Positions 1 through 6,876 of a DNA stretch of 64,000 nt are shown piece by piece (position 1 is the stretch's first letter; each line of letters starts with the position of its first letter). The stretch covers positions 1,364,001-1,428,000 of the forward strand of contig NZ_CP051006.1 in assembly GCF_014673495.1 (NCBI RefSeq). The letters are read 5' to 3'. The notes below the pieces were generated by a model that worked only from the letters and a program-made list of their open reading frames with translations, ran no database searches and was not told the origin of the DNA. The stretch comes from Streptomyces griseofuscus (lineage in GTDB: Bacteria > Actinomycetota > Actinomycetes > Streptomycetales > Streptomycetaceae). The translations under genes and the position numbers were made by a program.

Positions 1-240
1 CGCGTCGGCGGCCTCCCGCGCGGCCGCGATCCGCTGCGACTGCTCGGCGGCGGCCTGCGGCGGCTCACCGCCCGGCTCGTAGCGGCCGTCCCCGATGTTG
101 GCGCCGACCGGCACGCGTACGGCGGCGGCGTTCCGGGCGACGGCGGCCGGCGCGCGGAGCGGGTCGAGCCGGCCGGCGACCGCCCCGGCACCCGCCGCGC
201 CGGTAAATGTTTTGACTCCCGGCCGCGGTGCTCCTACCGT
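1..240 (-). pseudogene. remnant of an isocitrate lyase/PEP mutase family gene (cut by the window edge)
   Basis: On the minus strand one frame stays open from an in-frame TAA at 241-243 to the window edge with about 95% GC at third positions, as real genes here have. Around 60-120 it reads VPVGANIGDGRYEPGG, then QRIAAAREAADA, which recalls the GVNIEDG and ERIAAAREAAD segments of the isocitrate lyase/PEP mutase family (recognised from memory). About 90 N-terminal residues of that family are missing, because the ABC-F promoter and leader lie there instead. The normally conserved Glu of the EDG motif appears as Gly. The only start codon in frame is a GTG at 114-112. I infer a 5'-truncated, decaying copy; a shorter live gene or chance open frame is possible. 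Confidence 0.35.
212..240 (+). promoter_or_regulatory. sigma-70 type promoter of the ABC-F gene
   Basis: TTGACT at 212-217 and TACCGT at 235-240 are separated by 17 bp, a good match to the vegetative (HrdB) promoter pattern. Transcription would start near 247, giving a leader of about 220 nt before the ABC-F start codon. Confidence 0.6.
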
Positions 241-246
241 TTACCT

Positions 247-468
247 CGGATCTGTTGCCGTCGATCGGAGAAGGACGTTGCTCGTCTGAGGTTCGGAGAC
301 ACCGCGTCGCACCGGTGAGGTGTGCGTGGCGTACGACCCTCGGCGTTCGAGCCGTCCTCCGGCACAGGCCTTTTTCTTTTGTACGGCCTCCGGGTGACCC
401 TTCGGTTCCCGCCCCGCGGTGTCTCAAGACGCGTCCGCGAAACCGCACCCACTCCCCGCGAGGCCCTC
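247..468 (+). promoter_or_regulatory. long 5' leader with candidate leader peptide and T-rich tract
   Basis: The inferred transcript leader holds a short reading frame from GTG 326 to TGA 395-397 (23 codons), preceded by GGTGAGG at 314-320. Its end crosses a tract TTTTTCTTTT at 371-380 that encodes three Phe; such a T run is rare in this GC-rich DNA. AGGCC at 366-370 can pair with GGCCT at 385-389. Leaders with a small peptide and a terminator-like tract control several antibiotic-resistance ABC-F genes by attenuation, so a similar role is inferred here. The ABC-F ribosome site GCGAGG is at 458-463. Confidence 0.4.
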
Positions 469-2097
469 ATGTCAACCGCGTCATCCTCTTCCGTCAGCCT
501 TTCGTCCCTGTCCTTCGCCTGGCCCGACGGCACCACCGTGTTCGACGGGCTCGACGTCTCCTTCGGCCCCGGCAGGACCGGGCTCGTCGGGGTCAACGGA
601 TCGGGAAAATCAACCCTGTTGAAGCTCATCGCGGGTGAACTCGCCCCGGCCGACGGCACCGTCAAGGTCATGGGGGAGGTCGGCTACCTCCCGCAGAACG
701 TCACCCTGGACACCGCGCTCCGCGTGGACCGGGCCCTCGGCATCGCCGAACAGCGGGCCGCGCTGCACGCCATCGAGGCGGGCGACGTCTCCGAGCGGCA
801 CTTCGAGACGGTCGGCGACGACTGGGACGTCGAGGAGCGCGCCCTGGTCACCCTCGGCGAACTCGGCCTGGGCCACATCGGCCTCGACCGCACCGTCGGC
901 GAGGTCTCCGGCGGCGAGTCGGTGCTGCTGCGGCTCGCGGCCCTGCTGCTGCGCCGCCCGGACGTACTGCTCCTGGACGAGCCCACCAACAACCTCGACC
1001 TGTACGCCCGCCGCCGCCTCCACCAGGCCGTCGCCGCCTGGCCCGGGGTCCTCGTCGTCGTCAGCCACGACCGTGAACTCCTCGACCTGGTCGACCAGAT
1101 CGCGGAACTGCGCGCCGGCGACGTCGCCTGGTACGGCGGCAACTTCTCGGCCTACGAGGAGGCGCTGTCCGTCGAACAGGAGGCGGCCGAGCGGATGGTC
1201 CGGGCCGCCGAGGCCGATGTGCGCAAACAGAAGCGCGAACTGTCCGACGCCCAGATCAAGTTGGCCCGTCGCAAGCGGTACGGGCAGAAGATGTACGAAT
1301 CCAAGCGCGAGCCGAAGATCGTGATGGGCGCCCGTAAACGCGCCGCCCAGGAGTCGGCGGGCAAGCATCGCATCATGCACGAGGAGCGCCTCGCCGAGGC
1401 CAAGGAGCGCCTGGACGACGCGGTGGACGCGGTGCGCGACGAGGACGAGATCCGCGTCGACCTGCCGTACACCGCCGTGCCGCCGGGCCGGCAGGTGCTC
1501 ACCCTGGAGAACCTGGCGATGGCCTACGGGGCACGTATCGAGGGCATCCTCGATCTGCGCGGCCCCGAGCGGATCGCGCTGGTCGGGCGCAACGGCGCGG
1601 GCAAGACGACGCTGCTGCGCACGGTCGCCGGGGAGCTGGCGCCGGTGGAGGGCAGCGCCATCGCGCATGTCCCGCTGCGGTTCCTGCCCCAGCGCCTGGA
1701 CGTTCTGGACGACGAGCTGACGGTCGCCCAGAACGTGGCCCGGTTCGCGCCGGGCGCAACCAACAACCGGGTCCGGGCGCGCCTGGCCCGCTTCCTGTTC
1801 CGGGGCGCCCGCGCCGACCAGCGGGCGGCCACCCTGTCCGGCGGCGAGCGCTTCCGGGCCGCGCTGGCCGCACTGATGCTGGCCGAACCGGCACCGCAGC
1901 TGCTCCTGCTGGACGAGCCGACCAACAATCTCGACCTGGCGAGCGTCCGGCAGCTCACCTCGGCCCTGGACTCGTACGAGGGGGCGCTGCTGGTGGCCAG
2001 CCATGATCTGCCGTTCCTGGAGTCCATCGGCATCACCCGCTGGCTGCTGATGGCAGACGGCGAGCTGACGGAGATCGCGCCGGAGGAGGTGGGCTAG
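469..2097 (+). CDS. ABC-F family ATPase (ribosome-associated, possible antibiotic resistance type)
   Basis: A 542-residue cytoplasmic protein with two tandem ABC ATPase domains and no membrane segment, the mark of the ABC-F class that binds the ribosomal E site. Walker A motifs are GVNGSGKST (about 41-49) and GRNGAGKTT (about 370), signatures SGGE near 148 and 457, Walker B LLLDEPTNNLD near 167 and 480. A charged linker (about 245-325, rich in Lys/Arg/Glu) matches the P-site tRNA interaction motif region. ATG 469 is chosen for its GCGAGG ribosome site; the frame is open further upstream but that stretch is leader. A housekeeping translation factor or an antibiotic-protection protein are both possible; the long leader favours the latter. 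Confidence 0.9.
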   Translation: MSTASSSSVSLSSLSFAWPDGTTVFDGLDVSFGPGRTGLVGVNGSGKSTLLKLIAGELAPADGTVKVMGEVGYLPQNVTLDTALRVDRALGIAEQRAALHAIEAGDVSERHFETVGDDWDVEERALVTLGELGLGHIGLDRTVGEVSGGESVLLRLAALLLRRPDVLLLDEPTNNLDLYARRRLHQAVAAWPGVLVVVSHDRELLDLVDQIAELRAGDVAWYGGNFSAYEEALSVEQEAAERMVRAAEADVRKQKRELSDAQIKLARRKRYGQKMYESKREPKIVMGARKRAAQESAGKHRIMHEERLAEAKERLDDAVDAVRDEDEIRVDLPYTAVPPGRQVLTLENLAMAYGARIEGILDLRGPERIALVGRNGAGKTTLLRTVAGELAPVEGSAIAHVPLRFLPQRLDVLDDELTVAQNVARFAPGATNNRVRARLARFLFRGARADQRAATLSGGERFRAALAALMLAEPAPQLLLLDEPTNNLDLASVRQLTSALDSYEGALLVASHDLPFLESIGITRWLLMADGELTEIAPEEVG

Positions 2098-2250
2098 GGC
2101 TTACGGAAACGGCGTGGGTACGGCGCGGCATCTCAGGAGGGCCAGGGCCTGATGACGAGGGTTTTGTCCTGGCCACGTCGGGCTGCATGATGGCGGACCG
2201 GCGTCGCACCCGCGGCGCAGGCAGCGCGTCCCCGACCGGAAAGGCCCGTC

Positions 2251-3027
2251 GTGCCCAGCAAGAAGGCTCTCGTCCGCCGCCCGAGCCCCCGTCTCGCCGA
2301 GGGCCTGGTGACCCATGCCGAGCGGCAGAAGGTCGACGTCGGGCTCGCCACCGAGCAGTGGGAGGCGTACGTCGAGGTGCTGCGGGCGCACGGCTGGGAG
2401 ATCTGCGAGGTCGAAGGGGCCGACGACTGCCCGGACTCGGTGTTCGTGGAGGACACCGTCGTCCTGTTCCGCAATGTCGCGCTGATCACCCGGCCGGGCA
2501 GCGCGTCCCGCCGCCCGGAGACCGCCGGTGTGGAGGAGGCGGTGGCCGGCCTCGGCTGCTCGGTGAACTGGATCTGGGACCCGGGCACCCTGGACGGCGG
2601 CGATGTCCTGAAGGTCGGCGACACCGTCTACGTCGGCCGCAGCGGGCGCACCGACGCGGCCGGTGTGCAGCAGCTGCGGGCCGCGTTCGAGCCGCTGGGC
2701 GCCCGGGTGGTCGCCGTACCGGTGAGCAAGGTGCTGCATCTGAAGTCGGCCGTGACCGCGCTGCCGGACGGCACCGTCATCGGGCACATCCCGAAGATGG
2801 ACCGGCCCTCGCTGTTCCCCGGCTTCCTCGCGGTGCCCGAGGAGTCCGGCGCGCAGGTGCTGCTGCTCGGCGGGCACCAGCTGCTGATGGCGGCGAGCGC
2901 CCCGAAGACCGCCGAGCTGCTGACCGACCTCGGCTACGAGGTGGTCACGGTGGACATCGGCGAGTTCGAGAAACTGGAGGGCTCGGTCACCTGCCTCTCC
3001 GTACGCCTGCGGGAGCTGTATGCCTGA
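2251..3027 (+). CDS. ddaH: dimethylargininase (DDAH-type amidinotransferase superfamily)
   Basis: 258 residues, the usual length of bacterial dimethylarginine dimethylaminohydrolase, which hydrolyses methylated arginine to citrulline and methylamine in the cytoplasm. Visible family features are the substrate loop DDCPDSVFVEDTVV (about 67-80), LDGGDVLK (about 115), the catalytic His in VLHLKSAV (about 162) and the nucleophilic Cys in VTCLSVRLR (248), ten residues from the C-terminus. GTG 2251 follows GGAAAGG with six-base spacing. It stands alone, ended by a strong hairpin at 3051. Arginine deiminase or another guanidine-modifying enzyme of the fold is less likely because of the short length. 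Confidence 0.88.
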   Translation: MPSKKALVRRPSPRLAEGLVTHAERQKVDVGLATEQWEAYVEVLRAHGWEICEVEGADDCPDSVFVEDTVVLFRNVALITRPGSASRRPETAGVEEAVAGLGCSVNWIWDPGTLDGGDVLKVGDTVYVGRSGRTDAAGVQQLRAAFEPLGARVVAVPVSKVLHLKSAVTALPDGTVIGHIPKMDRPSLFPGFLAVPEESGAQVLLLGGHQLLMAASAPKTAELLTDLGYEVVTVDIGEFEKLEGSVTCLSVRLRELYA

Positions 3028-3050
3028 CCGGGGGAATCCCTCCCTCCGAC

Positions 3051-3078
3051 AGCCCCGGGACCGACGCGTCCCGGGGCT
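3051..3078 (+). terminator. intrinsic terminator after the dimethylargininase gene
   Basis: AGCCCCGGGAC (3051-3061) and GTCCCGGGGCT (3068-3078) form a perfect 11-bp stem with a six-base loop, followed by GTTCCCT. It lies 24 bp beyond the stop codon. Confidence 0.8.
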
Positions 3079-3137
3079 GTTCCCTATGCTCGGACGACTC
3101 CGGCGCACCATCTGATCTGGGAGTCTCTTACGACGCC

Positions 3138-3193
3138 CTTAACCTACGGTTTCGTAACCTACGGACTCGTAGCTTACGATCACGTAGGTTTCG
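3138..3193. promoter_or_regulatory. iterated operator: four 11-bp units at 15-bp period
   Basis: Four 11-mers begin at 3138, 3153, 3168 and 3183: cttaacctacg, CGTAACCTACG, CGTAGCTTACG and cgtaggtttcg. The two middle units are palindromic in form (CGTA-N3-TACG), and the outer two are half-matching. AACCTACGG occurs twice as a direct repeat and CGTAGGTT once inverted. The array sits about 65 bp upstream of the desaturase start, so it is probably the binding site of a dimeric repressor, perhaps TetR-type, binding cooperatively. No regulator gene is adjacent. Confidence 0.65.
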
Positions 3194-3256
3194 CGGCACC
3201 GCTCGCCGGTACCCCTCGTTTGTGCTCTCCCCTGTTCGGCGTCCCCTGGAGTTCCC

Positions 3257-4234
3257 GTGACGATCACCTCCCCCCATCTCGGCAGCCCGTCCGCCTGGAC
3301 CGACGCCCGGCTCCTGTACGCGCTGGAGGAAGTGGTGGAGGGGGAGTTGAACCGGCATCTGAAGGTCGCCAAGGACTGGATGCCGCACGAGTACGTGCCC
3401 TGGAGCGACGGGCGCAACTTCCCGGCCCTGTTCGAGGACGGCGAGGCCTGGGCGAAGGACCAGTCCAAGGTGACCGAGATCGGTCGTACCGCCCTGGTCG
3501 TCAACCTGCTGACCGAGGACAACCTGCCCAGCTACCACCATGAGATCGCCAGCCTGTTCGGTCGCGACGGCGCCTGGGGCACCTGGGTGCACCGCTGGAC
3601 CGCCGAGGAGGGCCGGCACGGCATCGTGATGCGGGACTATCTGCTCGCCTCGCGCGCGGTGGACCCGGACAAGCTGGAGCAGTTCCGCATGGCGCACATG
3701 AGCGAGGGCTTCGAGTCCGACAACCGGCACTCGATGCTGCACTCGGTCGCCTATGTCGCCTTCCAGGAGCTGGCCACCCGGGTCTCGCACCGCAACGCCG
3801 GCCATCAGTCCGGCGACCCGGTGTGCGACCGGATGCTCGCCCGGATCGCGACCGACGAGAACCTGCACATGGTGTTCTACCGCAACCTGCTCAAGGCGGC
3901 GTTCGAGCTCGCGCCCGACCTGACGATGCAGGCGGTCCGGGACGTCGTCGTCGGCTTCCGGATGCCCGGGCACGGCATTCCCGGTTTCGAGCGGGCCGCC
4001 GCGCAGATGGCGATCGGCGAGGTCTACAACCTGCGCATCCACCATGACGACGTGCTCCAGCCGGTGCTCCGCTTCCTGAAGGTCATGGAGCTCGACGGCC
4101 TCGGTCCCGAGGGGCGGCAGGCGCAGGAGGAACTCGGCCTGTTCATGGGCGGCCTGGACATGGAGGCCGGCCGGTTCGACGAGAAGCTGGCCGCGCGCAA
4201 GGCGCGGATGGCGGCGCGGGCCGCCGGCCACTGA
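3257..4234 (+). CDS. acyl-ACP desaturase (soluble diiron fatty acid desaturase)
   Basis: 325 residues, typical of the soluble stearoyl-ACP-desaturase-like family that inserts a double bond into acyl chains on acyl carrier protein, using a carboxylate-bridged diiron centre. The ligand motifs are EEGRHG (about 117-122) and DENLHM (about 200-205); TEDNLPSY (about 90-97) gives a further carboxylate region. No membrane segment is seen. GTG 3257 has GGAG at 3246-3249. The gene is monocistronic, with a repeat operator array before it and a hairpin at 4247 after it, which suggests control by lipid supply or stress. Confidence in the family is high; the double-bond position cannot be read. Confidence 0.88.
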   Translation: MTITSPHLGSPSAWTDARLLYALEEVVEGELNRHLKVAKDWMPHEYVPWSDGRNFPALFEDGEAWAKDQSKVTEIGRTALVVNLLTEDNLPSYHHEIASLFGRDGAWGTWVHRWTAEEGRHGIVMRDYLLASRAVDPDKLEQFRMAHMSEGFESDNRHSMLHSVAYVAFQELATRVSHRNAGHQSGDPVCDRMLARIATDENLHMVFYRNLLKAAFELAPDLTMQAVRDVVVGFRMPGHGIPGFERAAAQMAIGEVYNLRIHHDDVLQPVLRFLKVMELDGLGPEGRQAQEELGLFMGGLDMEAGRFDEKLAARKARMAARAAGH

Positions 4235-4246
4235 GCGAGGCGGTCA

Positions 4247-4286
4247 CCGGCTGACCGGCCCCGATCGCGGGCGGCCGGTCAGCCGG
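4247..4286. terminator. bidirectional terminator between desaturase and wbl genes
   Basis: CCGGCTGACCGGCC (4247-4260) pairs perfectly with GGCCGGTCAGCCGG (4273-4286) around a 12-base loop. The right arm overlaps the last codons of the convergent wbl gene. Confidence 0.75.
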
Positions 4287-4524
4287 AGGTGCGGCGCAGG
4301 GCGAGACGTTCCTTCTCGGACAGGCCGCCCCAGACGCCGAAGCGCTCGTCGTTGGCGAGGGCGTACTCCAGGCAGGCCGGGCGCAGCTCGCACATCCCGC
4401 AGATGCGCTTCGCCTCGCGGACCGAGCTGCCCGGCTCGGGAAAGAAGAAGTCCGGCCCCGTCTGCGCGCACAGGGCCTGCGCCTGCCAGGTCGGGTCGGC
4501 CGGGGTGATGGTGTCGAGGTGCAT
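4279..4524 (-). CDS. WhiB-like (Wbl) iron-sulfur transcription factor
   Basis: 81 residues. Four cysteines at 19, 42, 45 and 51 in the C-X22-C-X2-C-X5-C pattern bind a 4Fe-4S cluster, followed by the GVWGG turn (63-67) and a basic tail (EKERLALRRTSG). Wbl proteins are actinobacterial regulators that usually act with the principal sigma factor in development, stress or resistance. ATG 4524 is chosen because the Cys spacing fits; the frame stays open about 100 codons further upstream but with poor codon bias. No strong ribosome site is seen, and a TTG about 13 codons upstream is an alternative. Which Wbl subclass it is cannot be settled by eye. Confidence 0.88.
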   Translation of the reverse strand: MHLDTITPADPTWQAQALCAQTGPDFFFPEPGSSVREAKRICGMCELRPACLEYALANDERFGVWGGLSEKERLALRRTSG

Positions 4525-4718
4525 GGCCAGGATCTTGCCGATCGGCGAAAAACGTTCGATCAACGCGCGCTCAACGCCGTCGTCGGGGCCCCCGGCCGCA
4601 TCGATGATGCTCTCCGGGTCCGGTCGGTTGCACGGCGGCGCGCGGAATTTTCGAAAACCCAGCGGACATGCCGGGTCACCGAAGGTGAGGGCGGACCCCG
4701 GCGGGGCTCCGGCGGCGA

Positions 4719-4741
4719 TTGTCAGTGGGCGGTGCCAGACT
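4719..4741 (+). promoter_or_regulatory. RecA-NDp/PafBC-type DNA damage promoter
   Basis: TTGTCAGTG (4719-4727), eight bases, then CAGACT (4736-4741) fits the actinobacterial LexA-independent damage promoter TTGTCRGTG-N8-TANNNT with one mismatch in the -10. It lies 40 bp before the VOC gene start. Confidence 0.6.
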
Positions 4742-4780
4742 CGGCAGTGCACGGGACGGGACCCTTCGAGGAGGGCGGCA

Positions 4781-5566
4781 ATGCTCACCACCGATTTCGT
4801 CGACGGCGCGCCGAACTGGCTCGATATCGGCGCTCCGGACATCGACGGCGCGCGCTCCTTCTACGGCTCCCTGTTCGGCTGGCACTTCGCGTCGGCGGGC
4901 CCGGACGCGGGGGGTTACGGATTCTTCCAGCTGGACGGGAAGACCGTCGCGGGCGGCATGCGGTGCGGGCCCGAGCAGGGGCCGCCGGCCTGGACGCTGT
5001 ACTTCAGGACCGCGGACGCGGCGACGACCGCCCGGGCGGTCGAACAGGCCCATGGGCGGGTGCTGTTCGGACCGGTCGACGTGCTGGGCCAGGGGCACAT
5101 GGCGGTCCTCGGCGACCGGGCCGGGGCGACGTTCGGGGTCTGGCAGCCCGGCCGCACCAAGGGTGTGGAGGTGGCGAACGCGCCGGGCGCGCTGTGCTGG
5201 GCCGAGTTGCACACCCCGGACATCGCGGCGGCGGCCGCCTTCTACCAGCGGGTGCTCGGTCTGGAGACCTCCGGCGTGTCCTTCCCGGGCGGTGTGTATA
5301 CGTGCGTCAACCCGGCGGATGCCGGGGAGGACGCGATGTTCGGCGGGATGGTGCCGCTGTCCCGGGCTGAGGACGAGCCGTACTGGCTGCCGTACTTCGG
5401 GGTCGAGGACACCGACGCGATCGTGGCCGAGGCGCGGCGGCTCGGCGGCTCGGTGACCGCTCCGGCCATGACGGTCGAGGGCGTGGGCCGCATCGCCGGG
5501 CTGGCCGACCCGTACGGGGCACGGTTCGCGGTGATCAGGAGCGAGCGGGCGCGGGCACGAGGGTGA
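4781..5566 (+). CDS. VOC family protein with two glyoxalase-like domains
   Basis: 261 residues made of two beta-alpha-beta-beta-beta repeats: PNWLDIGAPDIDGARSFYGSLFGW (about 10-33, described by family) and a second starting at CWAELHTPDIAAAAAFYQ (about 139-156). Such paired VOC proteins occur in glyoxalase/bleomycin-resistance-like and antibiotic-modifying or isomerase families; the metal ligands are not all recognisable, so the substrate is unknown. ATG 4781 follows GAGGAGGGC. A DNA-damage-type promoter is directly upstream, which hints at a stress or drug-sequestration role. The gene diverges from wbl. Confidence 0.82.
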   Translation: MLTTDFVDGAPNWLDIGAPDIDGARSFYGSLFGWHFASAGPDAGGYGFFQLDGKTVAGGMRCGPEQGPPAWTLYFRTADAATTARAVEQAHGRVLFGPVDVLGQGHMAVLGDRAGATFGVWQPGRTKGVEVANAPGALCWAELHTPDIAAAAAFYQRVLGLETSGVSFPGGVYTCVNPADAGEDAMFGGMVPLSRAEDEPYWLPYFGVEDTDAIVAEARRLGGSVTAPAMTVEGVGRIAGLADPYGARFAVIRSERARARG

Positions 5567-5657
5567 GGCGGTGATCGGGGACCGCCCCGGGGCCGGGGGC
5601 CGGCCGGGGGGTGAGTCGGGCTCGCGGCGGCCGACGGACCACTGACGCCTCTGACGT

Positions 5658-5707
5658 CTACCGGCTACCGGCTACCGGCTACCGGCTCAGGTGCGTACCG
5701 GCTCAGG
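5658..5707. repeat. short tandem repeat: four CTACCGG heptamers plus a 12-mer duplicate
   Basis: CTACCGG is repeated four times without interruption at 5658-5685. TACCGGCTCAGG then occurs at 5680-5691 and again at 5696-5707, the second copy overlapping the end of the lacI-type gene. The repeats fill the space between two convergent genes, a place where replication slippage is tolerated. Confidence 0.85.
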
Positions 5708-6818
5708 CGGACTCCCGGCGAATCAGGGTGGTCGGCAGGATCACACCGGGTCCGGGAGTCCGAGCCGCCGGGTCGACGCCGCCCGGCCCGGAGGTCCCTT
5801 CCCGCCCGGCCCCGGTTGAGCCGTCCCGCAGAGCGGATGCGCCGCGCAGCAGCAGACGGGCCATCAGGCGGCCCATCTGCTCGATGTCCTGACGGACCGT
5901 GGTCAGCGGCGGATCGGACTGCTCGGCCAGCGGCAGCATGTCGTCGAAGCCGACCACGGCCACGTCCTCGGGCACCCGCAGTCCCCGCTCCCGCAGCACA
6001 CGCAGGGCACCCAGCGCGGTGAGGTCGTTCGCGGCGAACACGGCGTCCACATCGGGGCGGCGGTCGAGGAGTTCCCGCATGGCCCGCTCCCCGCCGGCCG
6101 GGGTGAAGTCGCTCTCCACGACCAGCGAGGGATCGCCGCCCCCGTCGGCCGTCTCCGCCATGACGTCCCGGTAGCCGTCGAGCCGGTCCACCGCCGAGGT
6201 CTGGTCCAGGGCGCCCGTGATGTGCGCGATCCGGGTCCGGCCGAGCCCGGCCAGATGGCGTACGGCGGTACGCGCGCCGCCCCGGTTGTCGGTGTCCACG
6301 TACAGCGGTGTGCCGGTGCGGTCCCGCCAGCCCGGCCGGCCGCCGAACACGGTGGGCACCCCCGCGTCATGGATGAGTCCGGGCAGCGGGTCGTCCAGAT
6401 GCAGGGAGAAGACCAGCGCCCCGTCGACATGGCCCCCGGCGAGATACCGGGCGACCCGGGTGTGGTCGTCCCGGCCCTCGGTGAGCAGCAGCACCAACTG
6501 GTTGTCGTGGGCGGTCAGTTCCTTGCTGATGCCGCGCAGCTGAAGGGCGAAGAACGGGTCGGTGAAGACCCGGGCCTCCGGTTCGGCGATGACCACGGCG
6601 ACGGCGTCGTGCCGCTTCGTGACGAGGCTGCGGGCCGCCTGGTTGGGGACGTAGCCCAGTTCGGCCACGGCACGCCGTACCCGCTCGGCCAGTGTTTCCC
6701 GTACGCCGTATCCGCCGTTGACCACCCGTGACACGGTGGCTCTGGAGACCCCGGCGCGCGTCGCCACGGCCTCCAGGGTGGGACGCGACACTGCCTCGGG
6801 CACCACGGGACTCCTCAT
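5703..6818 (-). CDS. LacI family transcriptional regulator
   Basis: 371 residues. The N-terminal helix-turn-helix and hinge read PTLEAVATRAGVSRATVSR (about 14-32) and RVRRAVAELGYVPNQAAR (about 45-62), followed by a periplasmic-binding-protein-like sugar domain ending with AVVGFDDMLPLAEQSDPPLTTVRQ. About 30 extra Gly/Pro-rich residues precede the C-terminal GVILPTTLIRRESA. It should be a ligand-responsive repressor of sugar genes, but no sugar operon is adjacent. Candidate targets in the window are the GH16 gene with its GCGC-centred operator at 30528 or the bgl operon, which is inference only. Start ATG 6818; its ribosome site is weak. Confidence 0.9.
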   Translation of the reverse strand: MRSPVVPEAVSRPTLEAVATRAGVSRATVSRVVNGGYGVRETLAERVRRAVAELGYVPNQAARSLVTKRHDAVAVVIAEPEARVFTDPFFALQLRGISKELTAHDNQLVLLLTEGRDDHTRVARYLAGGHVDGALVFSLHLDDPLPGLIHDAGVPTVFGGRPGWRDRTGTPLYVDTDNRGGARTAVRHLAGLGRTRIAHITGALDQTSAVDRLDGYRDVMAETADGGGDPSLVVESDFTPAGGERAMRELLDRRPDVDAVFAANDLTALGALRVLRERGLRVPEDVAVVGFDDMLPLAEQSDPPLTTVRQDIEQMGRLMARLLLRGASALRDGSTGAGREGTSGPGGVDPAARTPGPGVILPTTLIRRESA

Positions 6819-6876
6819 CGGCCGGTTACCGCCCAGGATAACGAGGGTTCGGTGTCCGGCGGAGCGCCGTCGGCGA

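Noticed and set aside
610..2004. Long minus-strand frame opposite the ABC-F gene
   Set aside because: It is the antisense shadow of a clear coding gene in GC-rich DNA, with Gln/Leu/Asp-rich text and no family resemblance.
2164..2191. TTGTCC-N16-CATGAT as promoter of the dimethylargininase gene
   Set aside because: Both boxes are weak and the spacing is short; not better than chance.
4525..4842. N-terminal extension of the Wbl protein
   Set aside because: The frame is open but codon bias falls and the stretch overlaps the VOC promoter and start; Wbl proteins of this size begin close to the first Cys.
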